This document shows positions 55,096-63,225 of a stretch of DNA of 64,000 nucleotides, in pieces. Source of the DNA: an uncultured Cloacibacillus sp. Lineage in GTDB: Bacteria; Synergistota; Synergistia; Synergistales; Synergistaceae. The translations under genes and the position numbers were made by a program. The stretch lies in contig URAG01000001.1 in assembly GCA_900545755.1 (NCBI GenBank), positions 7,136 to 71,135 on the forward strand. The letters are read 5' to 3'. The first letter of the stretch is position 1; each line of letters opens with the position of its first letter. The notes under the pieces were generated by a model. It was not told the origin of the DNA. It did no database searches and worked only from the letters and a program-made list of their open reading frames with translations.

Positions 55096-55327
55096 ACTCT
55101 ATTCTCCTTTCAAAGAGAAATATGGAGACGCCGTATGAACTTGTTTCACGGAGTGCCGCTCCATTTATATTTCTCCACGCTCCGCGTAAACATTCGTCAT
55201 GTGGCGCGGGTGGCGTATTTTCATTATATAACACATAAGACATTGTGCGTCTTTCGCGCCGCAAGCGCCGAGGGTGTATAATTCAACAGAATATAAACGT
55301 GTTACACGCATGATTGGAGGTAACGTT

Positions 55328-56716
55328 ATGGGAATCGTTGCGGGTATTATGGTGCCGCATCCGCCGCTTATCGTGCCGGCGGTGGGGCGCGGCGGGGAGC
55401 GCTGGATTGCGGCGACGGTGCGCGCTTACGAGCAGGCGGCGGAGTTTACGATGAGCTTCGAGCCGGAGACGTTGGTCATTATTTCGCCTCACGCCGTAAT
55501 GTATGCCGATTATTTTCACATTTCGCCAGGGGTAGGTGCTTCAGGTAACTTCGCACAGTTCGGCGCGCCGCAGGAGGCTTTCGACGTCGCCTACGACGTC
55601 GAGTTCGTGCGCGGGCTTGAGGCCGCGGCGGGAAAATCCGGCTTCCCGGCTGGGACTCTCGGGGAGCGCGACAAGCGGCTCGACCACGGCGTGATGGTGC
55701 CGCTTTATTTCATTTCGCGCGCTGCCGGCAAAATGCCAAAGGCTGTTCGTGTAGATCTCTCTGGTCTCCCTATCAATAAAAAAAATGAATTCGGGCGGCT
55801 CATAGCGGAGACTGCCGAGAAGCTCGGGCGGCGCGCCGTCGTCGTTGCAAGCGGCGACCTTTCACACAAACTAAAAACGGACGGCCCTTACGGCTTCTCG
55901 CCGGACAGCCCTGTTTACGACAAGCGTATCATGGACGTGATGGGACGCGCTGCTTTCGGCGAGCTTTTCGACTTTTCGGAGGATTTCTGCGAGAGCGCCG
56001 CGGAATGCGGACATCGTTCTTTCGTCATAATGGCGGGCGCTTTCGACGGGCGCGCAGTGCGCGCGGAGCGGCTTTCGCACGAAGGGCCTTTCGGCGTCGG
56101 CTACGGAGTATGTACCTTTGAGGGCGGAGCGCGCGACGATTCCCGCCGTTTTCTCAAAAATTACGCGGAAAAAGAGAAACAGCGCCTCGCAGCAATAAAG
56201 AGCGCCGAAGACGAATACGTGCGCCTCGCGCGCGCCTCGGTCGAGCATTACGTGCGCACGGGCCGCCGCCTTGAAATGCCGGACGGCCTGCCAGACGATA
56301 TGACGCGCCGCCGCGCCGGGGTTTTCGTATCACTTCACGAAGACGGGCGGCTGCGCGGCTGCATCGGCACGATAGCGCCCGTTACGCCGTGCATCGCGCA
56401 GGAAATCATCGACAACGGAGTCAGCGCCGCAGCGCGCGATCCGCGGTTCAATCCGGTAGAGCCCGGCGAGCTGGACAAGCTGGTCTACAGCGTCGACGTC
56501 CTTGAACCGCCGGAGCGGATAGAGTCGCCGTCGCAGCTAGACGTGAAAAAATACGGCGTCATCGTCACAAATGGCGGGCGGCGCGGCCTTCTTCTCCCGA
56601 ACCTCGACGGCGTGTGCAGCGTGGACGAACAGATAGCGATAGCGAAGCAAAAGGCCGGCATCGCACAGGGCGAGGCGGTAGCGCTCGAACGTTTCGAGGT
56701 GACGCGCCATTTCTAG
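55328..56716 (+). CDS. LigB-like dioxygenase domain fused to AMMECR1 (AmmeMemoRadiSam system)
   Basis: 462-aa fusion. Residues 1 to about 270 form a class III extradiol-dioxygenase (LigB/Memo-like) domain with candidate metal histidines in VPHPPLIVP, VIISPHAV and RLDHGVMVPL. Residues about 290-462 are an AMMECR1 domain with the hallmark LRGCIGTI near 352-359. In other genomes these two modules and a radical SAM enzyme form the AmmeMemoRadiSam set, of unknown biochemical function. Start at 55328 is chosen for GGAGG 7 nt upstream. Its last codons overlap the radical SAM gene. Confidence 0.85.
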   Translation: MGIVAGIMVPHPPLIVPAVGRGGERWIAATVRAYEQAAEFTMSFEPETLVIISPHAVMYADYFHISPGVGASGNFAQFGAPQEAFDVAYDVEFVRGLEAAAGKSGFPAGTLGERDKRLDHGVMVPLYFISRAAGKMPKAVRVDLSGLPINKKNEFGRLIAETAEKLGRRAVVVASGDLSHKLKTDGPYGFSPDSPVYDKRIMDVMGRAAFGELFDFSEDFCESAAECGHRSFVIMAGAFDGRAVRAERLSHEGPFGVGYGVCTFEGGARDDSRRFLKNYAEKEKQRLAAIKSAEDEYVRLARASVEHYVRTGRRLEMPDGLPDDMTRRRAGVFVSLHEDGRLRGCIGTIAPVTPCIAQEIIDNGVSAAARDPRFNPVEPGELDKLVYSVDVLEPPERIESPSQLDVKKYGVIVTNGGRRGLLLPNLDGVCSVDEQIAIAKQKAGIAQGEAVALERFEVTRHF

Positions 56717-57536
56717 CATAATCTGCCCAGTCTGTTTCCACCACTGCCGTCTCGAGGAAGGGCAAACCGGCGTCTGCCGCGCGAGGAAGAACTTCGGCGG
56801 CCGCAGCGTCAGTTTAAACTACGGGAAAGTAACTTCTGCGGCGCTCGACCCTATAGAAAAGAAGCCGCTCGCGCGCTTTTACCCCGGCGCGATGATTTTG
56901 TCGGTGGGCAGCTTCGGCTGCAACATGGACTGCCCGTTCTGCCAGAATTACGAGATTGCCGGCGCGGGCGAAGATTTTCCGGCTGAGAGCGCCGATCCGC
57001 GCCGCCTAGCCGAACTCGCGGAGCAGCTCAAAGCGCGCGGCAACGTCGGCCTCGCCTACACCTACAACGAGCCGCTGGTCGGCTGGGAGTTCGTGCGCGA
57101 CTGCGCCATAGAGATACACGCGCGCGGCATGAAGAACGTCCTCGTCACAAACGGCACTGCCGAACCTGAGATACGGATGGAGCTGCTGCCGGCCATTGAC
57201 GCATACAATATCGACCTCAAGGGCTTCACCGTGGAATGGTACAGAAAGCTTGGCGGCGACCTCGAAACGGTTAAGAGCTTCATCGCCGATGCGGCAGGCG
57301 CTGCCCACGTGGAGCTGACAACGCTCATTGTCCCCGGCGAAAACGACGGCGAAGACGAGATGCGCGCGCTTTCGTCGTGGGTCGCCTCGCTCGATAAGAA
57401 GATTCCGTTGCACGTCACGCGCTTCTTCCCGCGACGACTGATGACCGACAGGCCTCCGACCAGAAAGGAGACGCTCTTCCGCCTCGCGGAAATTGCGAGT
57501 GAAAAGCTCGAAACGGTAATAGTTGGAAACGTGTAA
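56709..57536 (+). CDS. AmmeMemoRadiSam system radical SAM enzyme, apparent AUU start
   Basis: About 275 aa. The radical SAM cluster motif is CNMDCPFC (Cys 71, 75, 78 counting from the proposed start). An N-terminal cysteine block IICPVCFHHCRLEEGQTGVC (4-23) belongs to this family and must be included. No ATG, GTG or TTG exists in frame between the upstream stop (56700-56702) and Met-62. ATT at 56709 sits 7-8 nt after GAGGTGA, an ideal SD spacing, and overlaps the end of the AMMECR1 gene by 8 nt. Starting at the Met at 56892 would delete the conserved Cys block. Homologues act with AMMECR1/Memo proteins; reaction unknown. Confidence 0.8.
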   Translation: MSSIICPVCFHHCRLEEGQTGVCRARKNFGGRSVSLNYGKVTSAALDPIEKKPLARFYPGAMILSVGSFGCNMDCPFCQNYEIAGAGEDFPAESADPRRLAELAEQLKARGNVGLAYTYNEPLVGWEFVRDCAIEIHARGMKNVLVTNGTAEPEIRMELLPAIDAYNIDLKGFTVEWYRKLGGDLETVKSFIADAAGAAHVELTTLIVPGENDGEDEMRALSSWVASLDKKIPLHVTRFFPRRLMTDRPPTRKETLFRLAEIASEKLETVIVGNV

Positions 57537-57550
57537 GAGTTAAGAAATAT

Positions 57551-57586
57551 AAAAAACGCGGCGCAAGTCAGAACGCCGCGTTTTTT
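57551..57586. terminator. bidirectional terminator after the radical SAM gene
   Basis: 13-bp stem AAAAAACGCGGCG (57551-57563) with CGCCGCGTTTTTT (57574-57586), 15 nt past the stop. Also downstream of the small membrane-protein gene on the minus strand. Confidence 0.9.
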
Positions 57587-57697
57587 GAGGAATGCAGGCT
57601 CTTCGCCTTGAGCTCTGCTTATAGGGCGCGGCGGGGTCGTGAGCCGCCGCGCAGGAAGAAGCGCGCTTTGAAGGCGCTTCTGTGGATTGTCAATGTA

Positions 57698-57826
57698 TTA
57701 GAAGCGCTTCGCAGCCGCGCCGGCGTGTTTTACTCCGGACATCTCCGCGCAGACGTCGCGCATCTCCATCACAAACGCGAAAACAAGGCTTCCCACCGCT
57801 ATGAACATCTCTGCAAATACCGTCAT
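57698..57826 (-). CDS. small single-span membrane protein (42 aa)
   Basis: ATG at 57826 preceded by GGGAGGT with 7-nt spacing. The product is 42 aa: MTVFAEMFIAVGSLVFAFVM, a transmembrane helix, then a charged tail (EMRDVCAEMSGVKHAG and so on). I do not recognise the family. It resembles in build a second tiny protein encoded 200 nt upstream on the same strand. Small subunits of Na+ symporters look like this, but no symporter gene is adjacent. Confidence 0.6.
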   Translation of the reverse strand: MTVFAEMFIAVGSLVFAFVMEMRDVCAEMSGVKHAGAAAKRF

Positions 57827-57940
57827 TGAAATTACCTCCCAAGGCGTCTCCGCCGTGATTTCTAATATATTTGGAACTGACGTCCCTTACGCTCGTTATA
57901 TTATCAGCACGCCAAGGATTAGTAAAACGACAAAATTTAA

Positions 57941-57971
57941 TTTTTTACATGAAATTTATTCATGTAAAAAA
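57941..57971. repeat. AT-rich 13-bp palindrome between the two small genes
   Basis: TTTTTTACATGAA (57941-57953) pairs perfectly with the arm 57959-57971 around ATTTA. With T-runs on both sides it could be a bidirectional terminator-like hairpin or a repressor site in front of the 42-aa gene. Confidence 0.5.
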
Positions 57972-57974
57972 CAC

Positions 57975-58000
57975 ATAAAAAACGCGGCCTTCCGGCCGCA
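57975..58000 (-). terminator. terminator of the 49-aa membrane protein gene
   Basis: On the minus strand GCGGCC, loop GGAA, GGCCGC (arms 57994-57999 and 57984-57989) is followed by six T. It lies 25 nt past the stop. Confidence 0.8.
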
Positions 58001-58024
58001 TTTCTTCCTAGGGAGGAAATTTTA

Positions 58025-58174
58025 TCAGCAGGACGCTTTCTCTGCTTCCAGTTCAGAAGCCGCGGAAGCACCCGTTGACTGCCAAATTTCTTTCTTCGTC
58101 ATCACAAGCGAGAACACCGTGCAAAGCGCCCCCGTTGCTACTATAGTTCCGAGAAGAATCATATCGCCGCCCAT
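58025..58174 (-). CDS. small single-span membrane protein (49 aa)
   Basis: ATG at 58174 preceded by AAGGAGG with 9-nt spacing. The product is 49 aa: MGGDMILLGTIVATGALCTV begins a transmembrane helix, followed by FSLVMTKKEIWQSTG and a Glu-rich tail ending in Cys. It has its own promoter candidate and a strong terminator, so it is a genuine transcription unit. The hydrophobic part faintly resembles MetS-like small symporter subunits, but no partner is nearby. Function unknown. Confidence 0.65.
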   Translation of the reverse strand: MGGDMILLGTIVATGALCTVFSLVMTKKEIWQSTGASAASELEAEKASC

Positions 58175-58219
58175 TTCGCCCAGCCTCCTTCTGTCTGTTT
58201 ATCTTCGTTTACGCCATGC

Positions 58220-58248
58220 ATTATAGAAGAGCGGCTCTAAGTACGTAA
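58220..58248 (-). promoter_or_regulatory. promoter of the 49-aa membrane protein gene
   Basis: On the minus strand TTACGT (58243-58248), 17-nt spacer, TATAAT (58220-58225), about 46 nt before the start codon. The remaining AT-rich stretch to 58539 shows no gene. Confidence 0.6.
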
Positions 58249-58539
58249 AACAAAAAAAATTTCTATTTTAATGCGATTAGGCATAATTACCGACGTTCAC
58301 AAAGCCGCGTAAATTCAACTCTTTCAATATAACGATGCAGAGCTCCGTCATGATTTATAGAAAAATTAGATATTAACCCTTTATGGCGCACTCAGAAGTG
58401 TTTTTACATACTTTTATATTTTCTTTTTACACAAAAGATCGCTATATGTATTTATTACGGTAATAAAAATGGCGGCCCGTCGGAGTAAAAAACGCGCGTC
58501 GATTCGAAATGTCAGATGCCGCGCACATTTTACGTAAAT

Positions 58540-60720
58540 TTACCTATCGCCGTCTCCGTTGCGCATATGTACGTCGACCTGCGGATATGGTATCTCTACG
58601 CCGTTTTCGCGGAAAGCTTCAAGGATGCGCAGCCGCAGCTCGCTCTTGACGCTCGACTCAAGCGTGCGGCTCAGGTCGATGAAGAAGTAGGCCGTTATTT
58701 TAATGCCGCTCTCCTCGAATTCAGATACGACGGTGCGGAACGGCGGCGTCTTGAGCACGTCCTTGTTATCGCTTAGAACCGTGCGGACTAAAGCCATCGC
58801 CTTCTCGACGTCTGACTCGTATCCAATTGAGACCTCGAGGTCGTAGCGCGAAATGGAGTTGTTGAGCGTGAGGTTCAGCACAGAACTATCAAGCATCTTG
58901 CTGTTAGGAATTATTAGGTGGCGCGTCTGCTGGCATATCAGCACGGTATTCTGGAGCGTTATTTCAGACACGATGCCGTATGTTCCTCCGATTATGACTT
59001 CGTCGCCGATGCGTATCTTCTTCTGGAAGAAGAGCAGGATGCCCGCAATCATGTCGCCCATCAGCTTCTGCATGCCGAGGCCTACCGCGATCGCCGCCGC
59101 TCCGCCCATGAAAGCGAAGGCCGTCAGCGGTATGCGAAGCGTCCAGAGCGTGAGCAGAAATGAGAATATCACGCCGGCGTAGAAGACGAGGTTCTGCACG
59201 AGTATAAGGCTGTGTTTGCTTAGAGTGCCAGCCTTTTCAAAGTGTTTCTTAGCGCGCAATGATGCGAAGCGCGTCGCGAAAAATCCAGCGAAAAAGAGCA
59301 GCACAGCGAGCAGCAGCTTCTTCAGCGTGATCGGGTAGTCGCCTATGCTCCACATCTCCATGTTGAGCAGGCCTCCGAAATTCTGCGTCCAGAGGTTCTG
59401 GAGTTTCTCATCGGCGCCGCTCTCGCCGAGCGCCCTTTCAGTCTCGCTCTGTAATGTCTCGAATTGATCTACCATAGCACCCAGCGTGACGATGTAGGAG
59501 AGATAACGCTGCTTCTGCCCAGCGAGCTCGCGCATGAAGCGTTTCTTCGTCTCTTCGTCCTGCGGCGAGGGCTCCGTCGCTGTTCCAGCGCAGCGCCTCT
59601 GTACCTCATGCTCCGCGGCGCGTATCATCTGGAGGTTGTCGTTCCCGTCTTTTATGCGCGTCTCGGCGTAGGTTATGAGGCTCTTAGTCAGGTCGAGCGT
59701 TTCGCGGTTCTCCTGGAAGCTGGTGCGCCCAAGGAGCAGATCGTAGATCGAGCGCCACGCAAGGCGGGTCGCCGACCAGAGCTTTATCATGTCGAGGACG
59801 TAGACGGCCTCGTCCGCGGAGAGACGGCGCCCCGTCGCGTTGCAATAACGTTCAAGCGGCGTAAGTTCCATGTCGCTGCGGCGTGCATCGTCCATCTCCT
59901 GGAACCTCCCGTTTAGCTTTTCAAGCGTGTCACGCAGAGCGCGCTCGTTGTGGAAGGCCAGTGAGTTCAGATAGTCGAAGCCGCCGCTCTCCGTCGATAT
60001 GTTCGCGCGCACCCGCTTGATCAGCGGGTCGAGAAGGTCGAGCTTCGCCTCCACCTCAGCCGTCTGACTCTGCGAGATGTTGATGGAATGCTCGTAATAA
60101 GTGAGCTGCGTAAGGCAAAGCTCGAGGCGCGTCTGCTGCACGTTGAGTTCGAAGTTGCGCTTCAGCCGCTCCTCTGCGGAGACGGAGCTGTGCGCGGCAA
60201 GCAGCCTGTAGCTCTTTTCTATAGCCGTCTTTTTCTCCCGCAGCTCCATCGTCTTCGCGCGCGCCGTATCTATATCGCGGCGCAAATTTTCAAGTTCACG
60301 GCGGCAATTCGAAACGTCTTCGCTGATGTCGAGATAGAAGATGAATGGATAGGGCGGGTTCTGCCGCGAAAGAGCCGTTATACGGCTGTCGTCGAGCAGG
60401 AATGTATTCCTTACCTCGCCCTCGTTCTGGATGAAGTAGAGGCTGTTGTAGGCGTCCACAAGGTCTGCAAGCGTAAATTCGTATTCAAGCACGCTTGATA
60501 TCGTCAGGCCGTACTGGCGCGCAAATCCCTCCTCCGTATCCTGGAGGCGGCGTATATCCTTGCGCAATTCCTCGGCGCGGGATAGCGGGTCTGTCTGATA
60601 TTTGGCAAAGTCGTCAAGAAGCGAGGCGAGAGTCGTGCCGCGCGCCGGAGTGCAAAGCGCAAGCGCGCAGAGAGAAATTAGCAAAAACGCCGCGGTTTTT
60701 CGGAAAATTCTACATCTCAT
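58540..60720 (-). CDS. MscS-family mechanosensitive channel with long periplasmic coiled-coil part
   Basis: About 726 aa. A signal peptide (MRCRIFRKTAAFLLISLCALALCTPARG) is followed by a long, charged, helical periplasmic region (about 30-445), several transmembrane helices, and the MscS pore and beta domain: AIAVGLGMQKLMGDMIAGILLFF, then RIGDEVIIGGTYGIVSEITLQNT. The layout resembles MscK/YnaI-type large channels that release solutes on osmotic downshock. Start at 60720 is chosen because GGGGAGAAGG precedes it. It is divergent from the LysR gene. Confidence 0.88.
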   Translation of the reverse strand: MRCRIFRKTAAFLLISLCALALCTPARGTTLASLLDDFAKYQTDPLSRAEELRKDIRRLQDTEEGFARQYGLTISSVLEYEFTLADLVDAYNSLYFIQNEGEVRNTFLLDDSRITALSRQNPPYPFIFYLDISEDVSNCRRELENLRRDIDTARAKTMELREKKTAIEKSYRLLAAHSSVSAEERLKRNFELNVQQTRLELCLTQLTYYEHSINISQSQTAEVEAKLDLLDPLIKRVRANISTESGGFDYLNSLAFHNERALRDTLEKLNGRFQEMDDARRSDMELTPLERYCNATGRRLSADEAVYVLDMIKLWSATRLAWRSIYDLLLGRTSFQENRETLDLTKSLITYAETRIKDGNDNLQMIRAAEHEVQRRCAGTATEPSPQDEETKKRFMRELAGQKQRYLSYIVTLGAMVDQFETLQSETERALGESGADEKLQNLWTQNFGGLLNMEMWSIGDYPITLKKLLLAVLLFFAGFFATRFASLRAKKHFEKAGTLSKHSLILVQNLVFYAGVIFSFLLTLWTLRIPLTAFAFMGGAAAIAVGLGMQKLMGDMIAGILLFFQKKIRIGDEVIIGGTYGIVSEITLQNTVLICQQTRHLIIPNSKMLDSSVLNLTLNNSISRYDLEVSIGYESDVEKAMALVRTVLSDNKDVLKTPPFRTVVSEFEESGIKITAYFFIDLSRTLESSVKSELRLRILEAFRENGVEIPYPQVDVHMRNGDGDR

Positions 60721-60820
60721 GCCTTCTCCCCCCATACATAGAGATAAAAGTGCGGGATAAATTTTCTCTATCCTATTATATAATCAGTACAAAAAATCTG
60801 AAAAGAAGGCGGCGCATGCG

Positions 60821-61729
60821 ATGGACGCGAGAAAGTACGAAGTTATCATAAAGGCCGCGGAATGCGGCAACCTCACAAGGGCCGGCGAAGATTTCGGCTA
60901 CACGCAGTCCGGCGTGAGCCACATGATAAAGGCGGTCGAAACTGAGTTCGGCTTCCGCATATTCCTGCGCGGACGCGGCGGTGCGACTCTTACTGACGCG
61001 GGCTCGCACGTGCTGCCGTATCTGCGCGAGATAGTCAAATGGAACGAGCGGCTGACGCAGACTGTAGGATCGCTTAACGGCCTCATCACGGGGACGCTGC
61101 GCATCGGCTCTTTTTTGAGCATAGCGGCGCACTGGCTGCCGCAGATAATCAAGCGCTTTCAGAACGACTACCCCGACATCAAAATAGAAATAACCGAAGG
61201 CGGCACCGACGCGCTCGAAGCTGCTCTCGAAGACGGCACGGCAGACCTCGCGCTCATGACTTGCCAGCCTGGGTGCAACTTCGAGCACTACGCGCTTTAC
61301 TCCGATCCTTTCCTCGCGATACTGCCGCCGGATCACCCGCTCGCCTCACGCAGCGAATTCCCGCTTGAAGCCTTCAACGGCGAGGATTTCGTCATCGTCA
61401 CGCACAGCTACGACTATGCGACGAGCCGCATACTCGAAGAACATTCGCTGACCCCGCACATAAAATTCACGTCGCGCGACGAAAGGACGATTTACTCGAT
61501 GGTCGAAAACGGCCTCGGCGTCAGCATACTGCCGGAACTCGTCATGCGTGGCTGGGCCGGCCGCGCCGTCACGCTTCCGCTGAAGCCGGGCGTGACGCGT
61601 GAGCTCGCGATATGCCTGCCGTCATTTGCCGAAGCCTCCCCGGCCTGCAAACGCTTCATCGCCTACGTCAAAAAAATGGTGGCGCGCGACGGCAGCGTGC
61701 GCGTGCTGCCGGAAGGGACGAAGATATAA
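60821..61729 (+). CDS. LysR-type transcriptional regulator
   Basis: 302-aa LTTR. The N-terminal winged HTH reads GNLTRAGEDFGYTQSGVSHMIKAVE (about 14-38), followed by the linker helix and a periplasmic-binding-protein-like effector domain from about residue 90 (GTLRIGSFLSIAAHWLP). It lies 100 nt from the divergent channel gene, so it may control that gene or itself. Effector unknown. Confidence 0.9.
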   Translation: MDARKYEVIIKAAECGNLTRAGEDFGYTQSGVSHMIKAVETEFGFRIFLRGRGGATLTDAGSHVLPYLREIVKWNERLTQTVGSLNGLITGTLRIGSFLSIAAHWLPQIIKRFQNDYPDIKIEITEGGTDALEAALEDGTADLALMTCQPGCNFEHYALYSDPFLAILPPDHPLASRSEFPLEAFNGEDFVIVTHSYDYATSRILEEHSLTPHIKFTSRDERTIYSMVENGLGVSILPELVMRGWAGRAVTLPLKPGVTRELAICLPSFAEASPACKRFIAYVKKMVARDGSVRVLPEGTKI

Positions 61730-61889
61730 GCCGGCGCAAAAACGGGCAGGCACGGAAAGCTCCGCCCCTCCGCTAGCCGTTCGGGCGCGTCGTATCGGCA
61801 TGACGTCCGCGGCTAAGAAGCCGCGCAAGGCTGAAGAGCCCCTATGCGGATTGGCTTCCCACACGCTCCATTCCCACACTCCAATAAAT

Positions 61890-61916
61890 ATAAAAAAACG
61901 CCCCCTGCGGGGCGTT
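61890..61916 (-). terminator. terminator of the typA/DUF815 operon
   Basis: AACGCCCC (61897-61904) pairs with GGGGCGTT (61909-61916); the minus strand continues with seven T. It is 17 nt past the DUF815 stop. Confidence 0.88.
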
Positions 61917-61932
61917 AGTCGTTTCGCTACAT

Positions 61933-63222
61933 TTACTTTCCTGCCAGACCTGCGAGGTGCTCTACGTACTGGCGCGCGCTGCGGCCCGAGAATCCTCCGT
62001 GCTTCAGCTCCCAGCGTATAGCGCCTTTCTCGAACTCTTCGCTCTGCGTGTCGATGCCGTACTGGGCGGCGAGACGGCGCGCGATGTCGAGGTATTGCTC
62101 CTGCTCAGGCGAGAAATAGCGTATCATAAGGCCGAAGCGGTCTACGAGCGACATTTTCTCCTGCATCGTCTCGGATTCGTGCATGTCGTCCGACTTATCG
62201 TCGCGGTCGCTCCACGTCTCCTTCATAAGGTGGCGGCGGTTCGATGTCGCGTATATGAGCACGTTGTCAGGGCGTTTCTCAAGTCCGCCCTCTATGAAGG
62301 CTTTGAGGAATTTATATTCGACCTCGAACTGCTCGAACGAAAGGTCGTCCATAAAAATTATAAATTTGTAGTTGCGCCACTTGACTGCGTCGAGCACGGC
62401 CTCAAAGTCGGCCATCTGATGCTTGTAGAGCTCGATCATGCGCAGTCCGCGCGGCGCGTATTCGTTGAGCAGCGCCTTTATCGACGAGGACTTTCCTGTG
62501 CCGCCCTCGCCGTACAGCAGGACGTTGTTCGCGGGACGGCCTTCGATGAATGCGACTGTGTTGTCAATGAGCGCGCGTTTCTGCTCCTCGTAGCCGAAGA
62601 GCCTGTCGAAGGTTATGTCCTCAAGCGGCGCGGCCGGGACTATCTCACGCGCCTTGTCGTCCCAGCGGAAGCCGTTGTAGAGCGCGAACTTTCCGACGCC
62701 GTGCGAGTGATAGAAATCCGTGACGGCCTTGTAAAGCTCTGCTGGCGAAGCAGCCTTTTCCATAGCGGCGGCCAGCCCGGCGATGACGCTTCCCGCCGTT
62801 CTCTCAAGCGATGCGGAGCCGTCGGGCGACGGGACGAAATTCGCGGCGCGGGTCAAGATATTTACGTTGAGGCTCTTTTCAAGTCTCGTAAGGTCGCACT
62901 TCAAATAGAAATATATCTGCTCGATATCGTCGGCGGCAAGACGCTCCATCGTGCCGCCGGAAACCTCGCGGCGCTCGTGCGCGAGCGAGAAGGGGTTTTC
63001 CGCCTCGGCGAAAAGCTTCGCGAGCCACGCCGTCCAGACGTTGCCGCCTATGCCGGCGCTTTCCGCATAGCGTATAATCTGAGCAGCGCAGCCGCAGAAC
63101 CACTCCGCGCTGTCTGCGCGATCCGCGTCGTCCTGCGCGCCTATCGTCTCCAAAATGTTTGTAAAGCAGCCGTAGACCTCGTCCTGCTCAAAATCGCGGA
63201 ACGGCACAAGCTCGTACTGCAT
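61933..63222 (-). CDS. AAA-type ATPase, DUF815 family
   Basis: 429-aa protein. The N-terminal ~180 residues are helical and of unknown role. The P-loop is LLYGEGGTGKSSSIKALLNEY (about 235-255) and the Walker B-like block is FIIFMDDLSFEQFEVEYKFLKAF, followed by IYATSNRRHLMKETWSDR (sensor). These are signature blocks of DUF815 ATPases, whose cellular job is unknown. It is encoded 3 nt after typA, in one operon. Confidence 0.87.
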   Translation of the reverse strand: MQYELVPFRDFEQDEVYGCFTNILETIGAQDDADRADSAEWFCGCAAQIIRYAESAGIGGNVWTAWLAKLFAEAENPFSLAHERREVSGGTMERLAADDIEQIYFYLKCDLTRLEKSLNVNILTRAANFVPSPDGSASLERTAGSVIAGLAAAMEKAASPAELYKAVTDFYHSHGVGKFALYNGFRWDDKAREIVPAAPLEDITFDRLFGYEEQKRALIDNTVAFIEGRPANNVLLYGEGGTGKSSSIKALLNEYAPRGLRMIELYKHQMADFEAVLDAVKWRNYKFIIFMDDLSFEQFEVEYKFLKAFIEGGLEKRPDNVLIYATSNRRHLMKETWSDRDDKSDDMHESETMQEKMSLVDRFGLMIRYFSPEQEQYLDIARRLAAQYGIDTQSEEFEKGAIRWELKHGGFSGRSARQYVEHLAGLAGK

Positions 63223-63225
63223 CGC

